NCBI GenBank assembly: GCA_022360055.1
Contig: JAKSDO010000159.1
Location: 1-48,566 of the forward strand
DNA length: 48,566 nucleotides
DNA from: Cytophagales bacterium
GTDB taxonomy: Bacteria > Bacteroidota > Bacteroidia > Cytophagales > Cyclobacteriaceae
Direction: 5' to 3'
Part shown: positions 36,767 through 46,510 of the stretch, piece after piece
Layout of the letters: the number at the start of each line of letters is the position of its first letter
Position numbering within the stretch: the first letter of the stretch is position 1
Notes under the pieces: generated by a model
What the model was told of the DNA's origin: nothing
What the model saw: the letters and a program-made list of their open reading frames with translations, nothing else
Databases searched by the model: none
Translations under genes and position numbers: made by a program

Positions 36767-39700
36767 CTTCTTTTTTAGTAAAAACCTTGACAGAATTATT
36801 ATTTCTGGCAACCAGCAGATACACTTCATTTTGAACAACTATTTTTTGCATATCACGAATTTCTCCCCTGACAAAAAAACCCGATTCCTCCGGAGGAACC
36901 GAATCAAATCCATGACCATTGAATCGAATAACCGAACCATAAGAAGCCATATAGCTGCCCAATTGAGGTTTTGACCTGCTTTGATTACCTCCGAAAAATA
37001 ATTCATTAGTGTCATCATCGTCCATATCAAATGATACAATGCTGTAGATCGGAGCCAATTGACAAATCCGTGGTAATCGCTCTCCTGAAAAATATCCATT
37101 TTGATTCCAAAATACCATTGAAGCTGTTTCGTAAACTTCCCTCCTTCTTGCATGAGTCATTTGATCAGCAGAAAACAATTCACTTATTGTTTTCTCTTTA
37201 TAAGAATTATGCGTCGGGTATTTTTCTTTCAAGTAAGGTAATTGTTGTGTGATTTCCCTCCAGGGAGCGATTGGGTATGACTGATTCCCTTCAGGTACGG
37301 ATATAATGTGATCCAGATTTCCATCCAAATTAAAATCAGATGTGTGCAAGGTGACGGGATTATTATTCCCTGTCCTCAAAATGGTGTTTGTGCCCATATT
37401 CCCGGCAATTAAATCGAAGTCTCCATCTCGATCCGGGTCGGCAAAACTGATCGTATTCCAAAAACCATTCGTCCTTAAAAATCCAAGGCTATCGGAATAA
37501 TCAGTAAATCCGGATACTTCATTTTTGAATACTTTAATTTGCATCCAATCTCCGCAAATGAACAGATCCTTGCGACCATCGTGATCATAATCGTACCATT
37601 CGGCATCGGTAACCATCCCTAAATTCACAAAATCCGTTGCAATCCTGTCAGTTACATTTTTAAAATTTCCATTCCCATCATTTTCAAGAAGCAGGCTTTT
37701 TCCCTCAATACCATAGGAAAGCGCTTTGACTCTATTGCCAACGAAAACATCCTTATCCCCGTCATTATCATAATCCGCTACAGATAGGCATGACGTAACT
37801 GATAAATCATTTCCGAGAATTTTTACGTCTTTTTCATGAAACTCTCCTCTACCGTTATTTACATAAATCCAGTTGGCCAGACCGAATGAACTACCCGAAA
37901 ATTCGTACCCTCCATGAGCTATTAATAAATCCTCATCACCATCATGATCTATATCTACAAAATGCGCATCCGTATCCTCCGAATCCTGGTGTGAGTTGAA
38001 AATATCAAAGGAAGAACTGGTAAATCCTCCGTGTACGTCGCTTAGGTAAAGTGCACCTGGCTGACCTTTAGCTCCACAGAAATAAATATCCTGCACCCCA
38101 TCTTCATTCGCATTTCCTATGGCAATTTTCGGCCCCTCATTGGTAATCATTTGAGGTAACAGAATATCTCGACCGAAGTCATTGAACTCATTTTCCACAT
38201 GAGCCCAAGCAAATCCTAACTCCTCCGACACCTCGCTTAACAATTGTGATCGCGAGGGTTCCTTTTTTCGGCTTAATGTCAATACCGAGTCTTTAGTTTT
38301 CTCAATCTCCAAAACCTGATTTACGCCGACATCATACTCATATTGAACAAATCCATCTGGCCAAATAATTTCTATGGAATCAATTTTGTCCATACTTCCA
38401 AGTCCGAAATGGAGCCTGTTAGTAACCGTCGACATTGATCCTCTAAATGGCAATAATTCTTGAAAAAGCTTCATATCATCCGCGAATAAGGTTACCTGAG
38501 CACCTACTGCATGCACATTTCTGCCCATCCCTTTCAAAGCAATACTGAGGTACCGATTATCTGATATCTGAGAAGTGTTGTTCCGATAGATAAAAGGTGA
38601 CATATTAATGTTGTTGACAATAATGTCCAGGTCTCCATCATTATCGAGATCACTATATGCTACACCATTTGAAAAACCCGGCTGATATGTTCCCCATTTT
38701 TTGCTGACTTCATTATATACCATGTCTTCTGTCTGAGTGTACAAATGATTTGAAACAGGTACAGAAGGCATTAACTCGATCAAATCCGTAATAATGGAAC
38801 CCTTTTCTCTAAACGTAGATTTCATTTCTCTGCTATTCGCATGAAATGTCAAATAATCCAAATCGATGAGATCTTTGAAAATTCCGTTGGTAACATATAT
38901 TTCTTTATGGGTATCATTGTCCAGATCAACCAAGACAACGCCCCAACTCCAGTCCGTTGCTTCGGTACCGCTTAACCTGGAAATTTCGCTGAATAATGTT
39001 CTGTTCCTAGCGTCATAATATCCGGTATTCAACTGCAGCGTGTTTCGAGGAAATTGTTGATGATATCCCATGCTCCTTTTAAAACTATACATGTCCCAGC
39101 TATCAAATAAAACTTTTGTCTTGGACCGTTTATCTCCCTTGGGGAGCATCTCCGTGACATAAATATCCGGGAAACCATCATTATTTATGTCGGCAATGTC
39201 GACTCCCATGGCTCCTTGGCTGGATTCTGTAATAGTTTCATTGATGGACTCTGTGAATGTCCCATCCTGATTATTGATATATAGATAATCTTTTTCAAAA
39301 AAATCATTCGCCACATAGATATCCTGCCAACCATCTCTGTTGACGTCTCCGATACAAACCCCCAGGCCAAAGCCGATGGCGCTGCCATAAATACCGGCTT
39401 GCTCGCTAATGTCTGTAAATTTGTTGCCATCATTTCGATACAGCTTATTTCCTCCGCCCGGATCACGCGTATTTCTAAGATCAAGTTTTGGCTCGATGAC
39501 TATTTCGGATGGGTAAATGGAATTGTTCAAAAGATAAACGTCAAGGTCATTGTCTCTATCCATGTCAAAGAAAGCGGCATGCACGGATAAACCCAGATCA
39601 TCTAAACCGTATGCTTTAGCCGATTCTTGAAATTGCGGTATTCCTTCACGATCCGTACCAAGATTAATAAAGAGCTCATTGTGTCTGTTTTCACCTTCTG

Positions 39701-40112
39701 GTTTACCTCCTTTACACACATAAATATCCAACCGACCATCTCCATTAATATCAATAATACTGACACCATTTGACCAAACACCTGAGCTTGCAATATCGAC
39801 CCTGTCGGTTATATCCCTAAAAGTGAAATCGCCCTGATTGAGATATAATTTATTGTCAACCTGATTCCCGCAAAAAAAGATGTCTTCAAATCCGTCATTA
39901 TTAATGTCCCCGATACCGACACCTGCACCATTGTAAAAGCTCTTGTACAGATATACATTGAAATCTTCCGTATAGGAAAGGTTATTTCGGAAATCGATGC
40001 CAATTTCAGACGCATCCACCTGCTCAAAGACCGCTTCATTATTTTCGAGCTTCTGACTACAGCCCAAAAAACCAAGTAATGCATAATAATATATATATCC
40101 TCTCATCAACAT
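36753..40112 (-). CDS. FG-GAP/VCBS repeat lipoprotein with ASPIC/UnbV domain (paralogue 1)
   Basis: 1,119 residues. Short lipoprotein signal ending FLGC (Cys18); an alternative ATG lies two codons downstream at 40106. N-terminal FG-GAP blades (GVGIGDINNDGFEDIFFCGN, DINGDGRLDIYVCKGG, DMDRDNDLDVYLLNNS, DVNRDGWQDIYVANDF, DLDNDGDLDIIVNNI) are followed by an ASPIC/UnbV domain at about 517-600 (AVGAQVTLFADD, LPFRGSMSTVTNRLHFGLG, IIWPDGF) and a second blade set (NANEDGVQDIYFCGAK, DIDHDGDEDLLIAHGG, DYDNDGDKDVFVGNR, DPDRDGDFDLIAGNMG). First enzyme-side gene after the SusCD pair, 183 nt past the susD stop and behind a strong terminator. Function unknown; surface location inferred. Confidence 0.92.
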   Translation of the reverse strand: MLMRGYIYYYALLGFLGCSQKLENNEAVFEQVDASEIGIDFRNNLSYTEDFNVYLYKSFYNGAGVGIGDINNDGFEDIFFCGNQVDNKLYLNQGDFTFRDITDRVDIASSGVWSNGVSIIDINGDGRLDIYVCKGGKPEGENRHNELFINLGTDREGIPQFQESAKAYGLDDLGLSVHAAFFDMDRDNDLDVYLLNNSIYPSEIVIEPKLDLRNTRDPGGGNKLYRNDGNKFTDISEQAGIYGSAIGFGLGVCIGDVNRDGWQDIYVANDFFEKDYLYINNQDGTFTESINETITESSQGAMGVDIADINNDGFPDIYVTEMLPKGDKRSKTKVLFDSWDMYSFKRSMGYHQQFPRNTLQLNTGYYDARNRTLFSEISRLSGTEATDWSWGVVLVDLDNDTHKEIYVTNGIFKDLIDLDYLTFHANSREMKSTFREKGSIITDLIELMPSVPVSNHLYTQTEDMVYNEVSKKWGTYQPGFSNGVAYSDLDNDGDLDIIVNNINMSPFIYRNNTSQISDNRYLSIALKGMGRNVHAVGAQVTLFADDMKLFQELLPFRGSMSTVTNRLHFGLGSMDKIDSIEIIWPDGFVQYEYDVGVNQVLEIEKTKDSVLTLSRKKEPSRSQLLSEVSEELGFAWAHVENEFNDFGRDILLPQMITNEGPKIAIGNANEDGVQDIYFCGAKGQPGALYLSDVHGGFTSSSFDIFNSHQDSEDTDAHFVDIDHDGDEDLLIAHGGYEFSGSSFGLANWIYVNNGRGEFHEKDVKILGNDLSVTSCLSVADYDNDGDKDVFVGNRVKALSYGIEGKSLLLENDGNGNFKNVTDRIATDFVNLGMVTDAEWYDYDHDGRKDLFICGDWMQIKVFKNEVSGFTDYSDSLGFLRTNGFWNTISFADPDRDGDFDLIAGNMGTNTILRTGNNNPVTLHTSDFNLDGNLDHIISVPEGNQSYPIAPWREITQQLPYLKEKYPTHNSYKEKTISELFSADQMTHARRREVYETASMVFWNQNGYFSGERLPRICQLAPIYSIVSFDMDDDDTNELFFGGNQSRSKPQLGSYMASYGSVIRFNGHGFDSVPPEESGFFVRGEIRDMQKIVVQNEVYLLVARNNNSVKVFTKKEDADK

Positions 40113-40225
40113 CCAACTATCCTATTGTCATAAGCAAATCAAAATCCACAAAAACTCAAAAATGCCGGAATACACACTCTAAAACCTTTCCATACCTATT
40201 GGAATTAAATAAAACAGTCTATCAT

Positions 40226-40258
40226 AAAAATAAGGATGCTTATTGCTAAGCATCCTTA
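40226..40258 (-). terminator. Strong intrinsic terminator between susD and the FG-GAP/ASPIC genes
   Basis: Perfect 12-bp arms TAAGGATGCTTA and TAAGCATCCTTA with a 4-nt loop (40231-40258). On the minus strand the hairpin is followed immediately by TTTTTATG, a U tract. It lies 38 bases past the susD stop. It should cut most susCD transcripts before the downstream genes, letting transporter and enzyme levels differ. Confidence 0.88.
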
Positions 40259-40295
40259 CACCTAAATACTCATTAATTATGATGTTTAGCTGCTC

Positions 40296-41942
40296 TTATT
40301 CTCCGGACAGATAATCCACCTGCTTAAGATTCGGATTTGCATCAATCTGTGCCTGCGGAATAGGATACCATCTCTTCCTCGGATCGCTGTCGGTTTTCAA
40401 CATCCACTCATCCTCCCAGTGTCCAAACCTAATCGTTATCTCTCTAGCCTGACCTTCGAGGGCCAATTCTTTCTTAAACTCCTGATACAGATCATCTTCA
40501 GTAAGAGAAGATAAGTCCTGGTCGATACCGGCACGATTTCTTATTTGATTGACAATCATTAAGGCTTCGGCATCTCCACTGTTCTGTCTCCAAAGTGCTT
40601 CGGCACGAATTAGCAATGCTTCACCATACCTGAAAATCACACAATCATTATTGAGTCCCGGAGGAACATTTTGTTCCAATTCATATTTGCCATATCTCGC
40701 ACCATGTCTGTAAGGAGTAATATTTGGTCTTACGCCTTCTTCACCAACGGTAAATTTGTAACTAGGCGTAATAAATATGTTACACGCATCTTCAAAGTTA
40801 TCTCCGTCACTATTTGGAGGCCAGCCTAACTGCTCGCGTTCTCCGGCACTAAATTGATTAAAATCTTCATCACAATTATACAACTTATGTTGTTCGGCCG
40901 GATTGGCATAAAAGAATCCCTCGGTATCCGACCATCCCGGACCGGCAGCCTGCGAGTATTGTTGACCGACAATAAACATTCCCTTTCTATTATCCTCATC
41001 ATCAAATGAGTTGTAAAAATCTTCCTGAACACTGAATCCTCCCCAAGGTGCTGCTGAATATCCGAATGTCGGTCCGGCAGATTGATGCAAAGCCATATGC
41101 GGTATATTAAAAGAATTCATATTTGTTCTATCGTATGGCACAACAAACATATTTTCTTTCGAACCCTCATTGTTTATTCTGAAATTCGCAAAATACCCGG
41201 CTTCAATATCATACAATCCACTATTTGTTATGGCTTGCACTGCATCCGCGGCTTCTTTATAATGTGGTTCGACTCCATAGCGCCCGGCATTTATATACAG
41301 CTTTGCTAATACCATATATGCGACCCACTTGTTTACCTTGGCATATGTTGTTACATCTTTGGATTCCTTTAAGTCGGGAATTGCTGTTAACAATTCGTCC
41401 TCGATAATTTCGAAAGCTTCAGCCGGCGTTTTTTGAGCAGGCTGGGGATCCGCCTCAGCAAATCTTAGCTCTACCGGGATATTTCCAAAATTGTCTAAAC
41501 CAACCCAAAGATAGAATGCTCTTAGCGCTCTCAATTCTGCGACCGCACCAGGGTCCACATCACCAAGCTCATCCAAAAACTCAATAAGTCGATTACATGT
41601 TGCTGTTCCGTTGAAAGCGATATTCCACGGCCTGTCCTGGCTCCAGTCTCTTGCCGCCCAATCACGGGACATATATCTCGGCCATACGTTGCCGTCATCC
41701 CACCCCCCGTTGGAACGGATTGGAACTGTTGCCACATCAGACATCGCATCACCGGTAAGAGCTATGTTATCCCACCAACCCTGAAGAGGTTTGTAGGCTG
41801 AAGCCGTAAACGCCAACAATTGCGCTTCATTCTCAAAATAATCCTCAGGTAATATCTCATTGTAAACCTCAGGATCTAAATCCGTACAAGACTGAATGAT
41901 TGTGAAATTTACAATCAACAGCATTAATAATACCTTTTTCAT
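40296..41942 (-). CDS. SusD/RagB-family surface glycan-binding lipoprotein (PUL 2)
   Basis: 548 residues. Signal peptide MKKVLLMLLIVNFTIIQSC with lipid Cys19, followed by TDLDPEVYNEILPEDYF, the classic SusD N-terminus. Conserved blocks: LRALRAFYLWVGLDNFGNIP helix region, AYMVLAKLYINAGRYG tetratricopeptide repeat, and the C-terminal CVIFRYGEALLIRAEALWRQ and QEFKKELALEGQAREITIRF segments. ATG start unambiguous. It begins 28 nt after the susC stop and ends before a strong terminator. It acts as the glycan-binding lid of the SusC channel. Confidence 0.96.
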   Translation of the reverse strand: MKKVLLMLLIVNFTIIQSCTDLDPEVYNEILPEDYFENEAQLLAFTASAYKPLQGWWDNIALTGDAMSDVATVPIRSNGGWDDGNVWPRYMSRDWAARDWSQDRPWNIAFNGTATCNRLIEFLDELGDVDPGAVAELRALRAFYLWVGLDNFGNIPVELRFAEADPQPAQKTPAEAFEIIEDELLTAIPDLKESKDVTTYAKVNKWVAYMVLAKLYINAGRYGVEPHYKEAADAVQAITNSGLYDIEAGYFANFRINNEGSKENMFVVPYDRTNMNSFNIPHMALHQSAGPTFGYSAAPWGGFSVQEDFYNSFDDEDNRKGMFIVGQQYSQAAGPGWSDTEGFFYANPAEQHKLYNCDEDFNQFSAGEREQLGWPPNSDGDNFEDACNIFITPSYKFTVGEEGVRPNITPYRHGARYGKYELEQNVPPGLNNDCVIFRYGEALLIRAEALWRQNSGDAEALMIVNQIRNRAGIDQDLSSLTEDDLYQEFKKELALEGQAREITIRFGHWEDEWMLKTDSDPRKRWYPIPQAQIDANPNLKQVDYLSGE

Positions 41943-41970
41943 AATTATATATCTTTAAATCCTGTAACTA

Positions 41971-44900
41971 TTATAATCCAATATTTACTCCTACAGATAC
42001 CATTCTTGTAGGTGGATAAGTAACCCTTCGATCAACTCCCGGGTACAAACTATTTCCGCTAAAGCTTTGATTTCCACCGCTATTTCCACCTTCCATGGGT
42101 CCTGGATCATAATATCGCACTTCCGGGTCACTTCCCAGATAGCTGGTAAACGTCAATAGATTCTGACCTGTCACGTACAGGCGCAACTTCCGAACCGAAG
42201 AATTTGGCCCTAAGTTAAAATTGTAACCAATGGACGCATTGTCTAATCGGATAAATGAGGCATCTTCAACATATCCCGAATGCCAAGCTTCACTTTGAGT
42301 GTCCTCTGTTGAAAACCCATCTGTCTTGACAATATTACCGCGATTAATGACAGATGTATGCTCAAAGTATGCCCTGCTGACGTTTGCCAAACTGTGTCCG
42401 AATACTCCTCTGAAGAAGAAATTCAAATCAAAATCCTTATAGACAAATGTATTGTTCAACCCAATGGTCATATCCGGTAAGGCATTCCCCATAACTCTAA
42501 ATTCGTCTCTGTTGATCGAAGTTGTTTCGGAACCGTCCAGATTCAACATAACGGCAACTCCGTCTTCGTATCTCACAAATGGCTGAGCCATTATCTGGCC
42601 GATCTCCTCACCCTCGGCAAGCCGTATCACATTTATTCCATTCAGCCCGGGAGCTCCCAGATTTCCTCCAAACAACTCTACAACCTCTTCATTTGCATTC
42701 CATTTTACCAACTTGGTCTTTGCAGTAGCATAATTGGCTCCAATCGTCCAACTGAAATCATTCTGATCAAACGCCTTAAAATTCAATTGCAATTCAACAC
42801 CATCGGTTTGAATTTGTCCTACATTCATCAATGTTGAATTCACTTGATTCGGAGGGCTTGGTACCCCAACCCAATTAATCAGATCTTTTGTATCTCTGGT
42901 GAAGTAGTCAAAAGATCCTGTAAACCTTGAATTCATAAAAGCGAAATCCAATCCTACATTCAACTCTGCTTTTTCTTCCCATTTAAGGTTAGGGTTTGGA
43001 TTAGTTTTGGGCCCTACTGCCGGTATAAACGCTCCATTCACATAGCCCCCCGAACTAGTTCCAAGCGTATTCAAATAGGCATAATATTGACTTGGAAGGT
43101 TTCCATTTACACCGTATCCTGCTCTTACTTTCAGACCTTGAAAATAAGAAATATCCAGTATGTTAGCCAGATCAAATCCGCCACTTAGCGACCAAAAATC
43201 ACCCCATCTATTATTTGATCCGAACCTTGATGATCCTTCTCTACGATAACTTCCGGCCAGAAAATATTGATCCTGAAAGTTAAGAGTAGCTCTTGCAAAA
43301 TAGGCCGCAAGCTTAGATTCGGCCTTGGTAGACCCCATGCTGGCTATACCGCCGTCCGTAGAAATGCCTCTGCCGGCGCCTAAATTATTATAAAGGAATT
43401 CATCGGTAATAAAATCAGTGTTTCTGGCATCGAAATTTTCAAATGTGAAGAAATTATATGAATAACCTCCGACTACATTATAGTTTAATCCGTTTTTCTC
43501 CCCGAAATAAGAGATGGTGGCATCAAACTGATGATCCGTATTATCACCTGCTTTTCTTGTAGCTGTGCCTCCCTGACCATTTGCTCCGGATCCAAACAAA
43601 GCAGTCCTGGCAGAATACTCACCATCGACCCAACTTTCTCGTTGCAACGTGTATATTGCATCAACAGATAATCCCTCAATGATTTCGTAGTCTAAATTAA
43701 GGCTCCCCACCAACGTATTCCTTCTAACGTCATGTGTATTTAAGGCATTGATAGCTACAGGATTAAATCTGTTCTGTACGGTTGTCTCAAAATATCCTCC
43801 ATATAAATCCGGATCTCTTCCTCCCAAATCTGAAGCCGACCTATTTTCAAAAATAGGTGCGGTAGGATTAAATGTGAGCGCATAGGCCAACGTTTGCTGG
43901 TAACCGATGTTACTTGTACGAGATGTGACTGCTGCCGTAGCGCCAAGTGTTAATTTATCTTCTAAAAATTTTTGACTGATACTCAGCCTTGCATTGAATT
44001 GCTTAAATTCGTTTGCATCCCTTACGACACCTTTTACATCTCTGTAATTCAACGAAGCCCGATAGGCGAACCCCTGACTGCTATTTGCCATTGATAAATT
44101 ATGTACTTGAGAAACACCCGTCCTCGTAACTTCATCCAACCAATCAGTCGAAGATCCAAAATCCTGTCCTCCCAACTCAAGAAATTCCTCCCTTGAAGCA
44201 ATATCGATGGTATTTGAAATGGTTTCAAACGAAGCGTATCCGTTATAATCCAGTTGAGCGGCTCCGGATATTCCCTTGCCTGACTTTGTGGTTACAATTA
44301 ATACACCAGCGCTTCCTCTGGTACCATAAATAGCGGCGGCAGAAGCATCCTTCAAAACTTCAATCGATTTTATATCGTTAGGATCTACCGCATCCAATGT
44401 TCCTCCCAGAATTCCATCAATCACCACTAATGGTTCCTGATTAGCTCCTATCGTATTCAGGCCTCGAATCCTTACGGTAAATGGTTGATTAGGATTTCCG
44501 CCAGGTCTTGCAATTTGAAGGCCGGCCACTTTACCTTGAAGTAATTGATTAGGATCATTTATGTTGCCTCGATTAAAATCTTCTTCCTGAACACTTACAA
44601 TTGAACTGGTGATCTCTTTCTTTTGCTGCGTTCCATATCCAATAACTACGATTTCTTCCAAAGCTGTAATATCCGGCATTAACGTCAAATCAATGCTGGT
44701 TTTACCGCTAACCAAAACTTCCTCGGAGATATAACCGACAGAACTAAATATTAAAATCGCTTCGGTGTCATCAGGTACAGAAATAGTATATTTCCCATCT
44801 ACATCAGTGATTGTTCCTATACTTGTACCTTTTAGAATGATATTGACACCCGGAAGTACATCTTGAGTACTGCCATCGGTTACTGTTCCGGTGACTACAA

Positions 44901-45318
44901 TATCAGCCATTTCCACTTCAATCCTCCGTATACTTTCAGCATCTTCCCCGGATGAGATGGGTGTTACCGAGATATTATTATTTACCTGTTTGAATTTCAG
45001 TTTGGCAGACCTGGAAACTTCCAGCAGAATATCAGAAATCGCAACCGTTTCCCCTGCATTTATAGAGATCCTCAGTTTTTTCGAGATATCTTTGTTTAAG
45101 TAGTAAAAGCTGAAATCGGAATTATTCTCAATGATTTCCAAAACTTCCTTTACTGTTTTATCCTGTATATCCTGTTGAAGATAGACATCATTAACACTTC
45201 TATATTGTGCATTCGAATCATATGCAAATAAGAAGCTAATAAATAGCAATTGGATTAATATCCCATAGGTCAAATATTTTGTCCCCATAATTATTAATCG
45301 TAATAGTTTAAATTTCAT
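41971..45318 (-). CDS. SusC/RagA-family TonB-dependent transporter with STN signalling domain (PUL 2)
   Basis: 1,115 residues, outer-membrane importer that can also signal. After the signal peptide (LIQLLFISFLFAYDSNAQ) comes an STN domain at about residues 50-122 (VKEVLEIIENNSDFSFYYLN), the region that contacts FecR-type anti-sigma factors. A carboxypeptidase-regulatory-like domain follows at about 143-205 (VLPGVNIILKGTSIGTITD), then the EEIVVIGYGTQQKKE linker, the plug (QPFTVRIRGLNTIGANQE, IEVLKDASAAAIYGTRGS) and the barrel. The final residues are GVNIGL, lacking the usual terminal Phe. A second ATG at 45288 would still leave a signal peptide. FecR and ECF sigma genes lie directly upstream, so substrate-triggered induction is likely. 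Confidence 0.96.
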   Translation of the reverse strand: MKFKLLRLIIMGTKYLTYGILIQLLFISFLFAYDSNAQYRSVNDVYLQQDIQDKTVKEVLEIIENNSDFSFYYLNKDISKKLRISINAGETVAISDILLEVSRSAKLKFKQVNNNISVTPISSGEDAESIRRIEVEMADIVVTGTVTDGSTQDVLPGVNIILKGTSIGTITDVDGKYTISVPDDTEAILIFSSVGYISEEVLVSGKTSIDLTLMPDITALEEIVVIGYGTQQKKEITSSIVSVQEEDFNRGNINDPNQLLQGKVAGLQIARPGGNPNQPFTVRIRGLNTIGANQEPLVVIDGILGGTLDAVDPNDIKSIEVLKDASAAAIYGTRGSAGVLIVTTKSGKGISGAAQLDYNGYASFETISNTIDIASREEFLELGGQDFGSSTDWLDEVTRTGVSQVHNLSMANSSQGFAYRASLNYRDVKGVVRDANEFKQFNARLSISQKFLEDKLTLGATAAVTSRTSNIGYQQTLAYALTFNPTAPIFENRSASDLGGRDPDLYGGYFETTVQNRFNPVAINALNTHDVRRNTLVGSLNLDYEIIEGLSVDAIYTLQRESWVDGEYSARTALFGSGANGQGGTATRKAGDNTDHQFDATISYFGEKNGLNYNVVGGYSYNFFTFENFDARNTDFITDEFLYNNLGAGRGISTDGGIASMGSTKAESKLAAYFARATLNFQDQYFLAGSYRREGSSRFGSNNRWGDFWSLSGGFDLANILDISYFQGLKVRAGYGVNGNLPSQYYAYLNTLGTSSGGYVNGAFIPAVGPKTNPNPNLKWEEKAELNVGLDFAFMNSRFTGSFDYFTRDTKDLINWVGVPSPPNQVNSTLMNVGQIQTDGVELQLNFKAFDQNDFSWTIGANYATAKTKLVKWNANEEVVELFGGNLGAPGLNGINVIRLAEGEEIGQIMAQPFVRYEDGVAVMLNLDGSETTSINRDEFRVMGNALPDMTIGLNNTFVYKDFDLNFFFRGVFGHSLANVSRAYFEHTSVINRGNIVKTDGFSTEDTQSEAWHSGYVEDASFIRLDNASIGYNFNLGPNSSVRKLRLYVTGQNLLTFTSYLGSDPEVRYYDPGPMEGGNSGGNQSFSGNSLYPGVDRRVTYPPTRMVSVGVNIGL

Positions 45319-45397
45319 AACTTTGTCATGTTTTGTGAAACTGAGTGTTTTGCAAAAATTACCTGAAGTATGGTTTTCATATGATTCAGGATTTATT

Positions 45398-45425
45398 CAC
45401 CTCGTTTGCGGCATCAAGCGAGGTG
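45398..45425. promoter_or_regulatory. Stable hairpin between fecR and susC
   Basis: Arms CACCTCGTTTG (45398-45408) and CAAGCGAGGTG (45415-45425) pair over 11 bp with one G-T wobble around a 6-nt loop. On the minus strand it lies 27 nt past the fecR stop and is preceded by AAAAAAGT but followed by AATAAAT, so it is a partial terminator or RNA-stability element separating regulator and transporter transcripts. On the plus strand it is followed by ACTTTTTT, a better terminator for antisense transcription. Confidence 0.6.
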
Positions 45426-45451
45426 ACTTTTTTAAAGAGCGCTAACTTGTA

Positions 45452-46510
45452 TCATTCATAGGCATAATTGTTAAATTCTATTTCAATTTTGTCTCCAACT
45501 GTATATTTGAAATCAAAGCTGTAGGATAGAACATGCAAAATGTTTTCAAGACTTTGATTTTTGAATTTACCACGACCAGTTATTGAAGGATCTCTGATGT
45601 TGTTTAGAACTTCGAATTCAACACCAAACCATCTTTGAAGGATTTCAATAGATTCATCAAATGTTTTATCATTCAAATAAATATATCCGTCAACCCAGGC
45701 AACTCGTTCGTTTAAATCAAAGTTTTGCTTTCTTATCCCAGATCCAACAAGTCTGGCTTCTTCACCTGGCGACAAAAAAGTTGTGGTTTGTTCATTGCTA
45801 TTTGCTTGGTTTAATTCAACTGAAACCTTACCGGAAACCAAAGAAACATCATACACTCCTGTGGAATGTAGCGCCCTCACATTAAAGGAGGTTCCGATGG
45901 AGTGTGTCCTCAACTTTTTGGTATTGACGATAAATGGTATTTCTCCTTCTTTATTCACATCAAAATATGCCTCTCCTTCCAAAAAAATATCCCGGTTGGA
46001 AACACCAAACTCTTTGTCAAATACAATTTTGCTGCCTGAAAAAAGTCTTACAACGCTTCCGTCAATTAATTTGAAAGTTGATATTTTTCCAATAGGTGCA
46101 AGTTTTGTGATTTTAGCTGCGGGAGAGTTTACGGGTGTTGTATCTGAGGATTGCTTATTCAAAAACACAAAAAGTGAGACAATCAATAATACCAAACTGG
46201 CTGCCACACCCGCAATAGGGAGATATTTTATCTTTGTCCTGGCATTTATTTCAGACTTTTCTTCAACCTGACCAATACTATCAACGACCTTTTCCCATAT
46301 CTGGCTTTTCTTCTTCTCTTCAATTGATCGTTCATCAAACTCAAAACCCAATAAAATTTGTTTAGCCTCCTGAATAATTGCAGTTCTTTCTTTGTCCTCA
46401 CGCTCCCATCTACTCCAAAAGGATGTGCATTTCTCGTCTGTGTCGATAATAAACTTATGAAAATAATTATCCTTAAGTAATTCAATTAATAAATTGTTCC
46501 TCTTTGCCAT
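45452..46510 (-). CDS. FecR-family anti-sigma factor
   Basis: 352 residues from the ATG at 46510 (the frame is open to a TTG at 46516). N-terminal cytoplasmic anti-sigma region (FHKFIIDTDEKCTSFWSRWE...), a single membrane segment near residues 98-117 (YLPIAGVAASLVLLIVSLFV), then the periplasmic FecR domain (about 135-240: LIDGSVVRLFSGSKIVFDKE, IFLEGEAYFDVNKEGEIPFI) and the C-terminal DUF4974/STN-like domain (about 270-350: YIYLNDKTFDESIEILQRWF, ENILHVLSYSFDFKYTV). It should hold the ECF sigma factor until the STN domain of the adjacent SusC reports substrate. It is 332 bases after the sigma gene, an unusually wide gap. Confidence 0.94.
   Translation of the reverse strand: MAKRNNLLIELLKDNYFHKFIIDTDEKCTSFWSRWEREDKERTAIIQEAKQILLGFEFDERSIEEKKKSQIWEKVVDSIGQVEEKSEINARTKIKYLPIAGVAASLVLLIVSLFVFLNKQSSDTTPVNSPAAKITKLAPIGKISTFKLIDGSVVRLFSGSKIVFDKEFGVSNRDIFLEGEAYFDVNKEGEIPFIVNTKKLRTHSIGTSFNVRALHSTGVYDVSLVSGKVSVELNQANSNEQTTTFLSPGEEARLVGSGIRKQNFDLNERVAWVDGYIYLNDKTFDESIEILQRWFGVEFEVLNNIRDPSITGRGKFKNQSLENILHVLSYSFDFKYTVGDKIEIEFNNYAYE

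Noticed and set aside
45398-45425. Hairpin as a full terminator for fecR
   Set aside because: On the minus strand it is followed by AATAAAT, not a U tract; the T run is on the other side.
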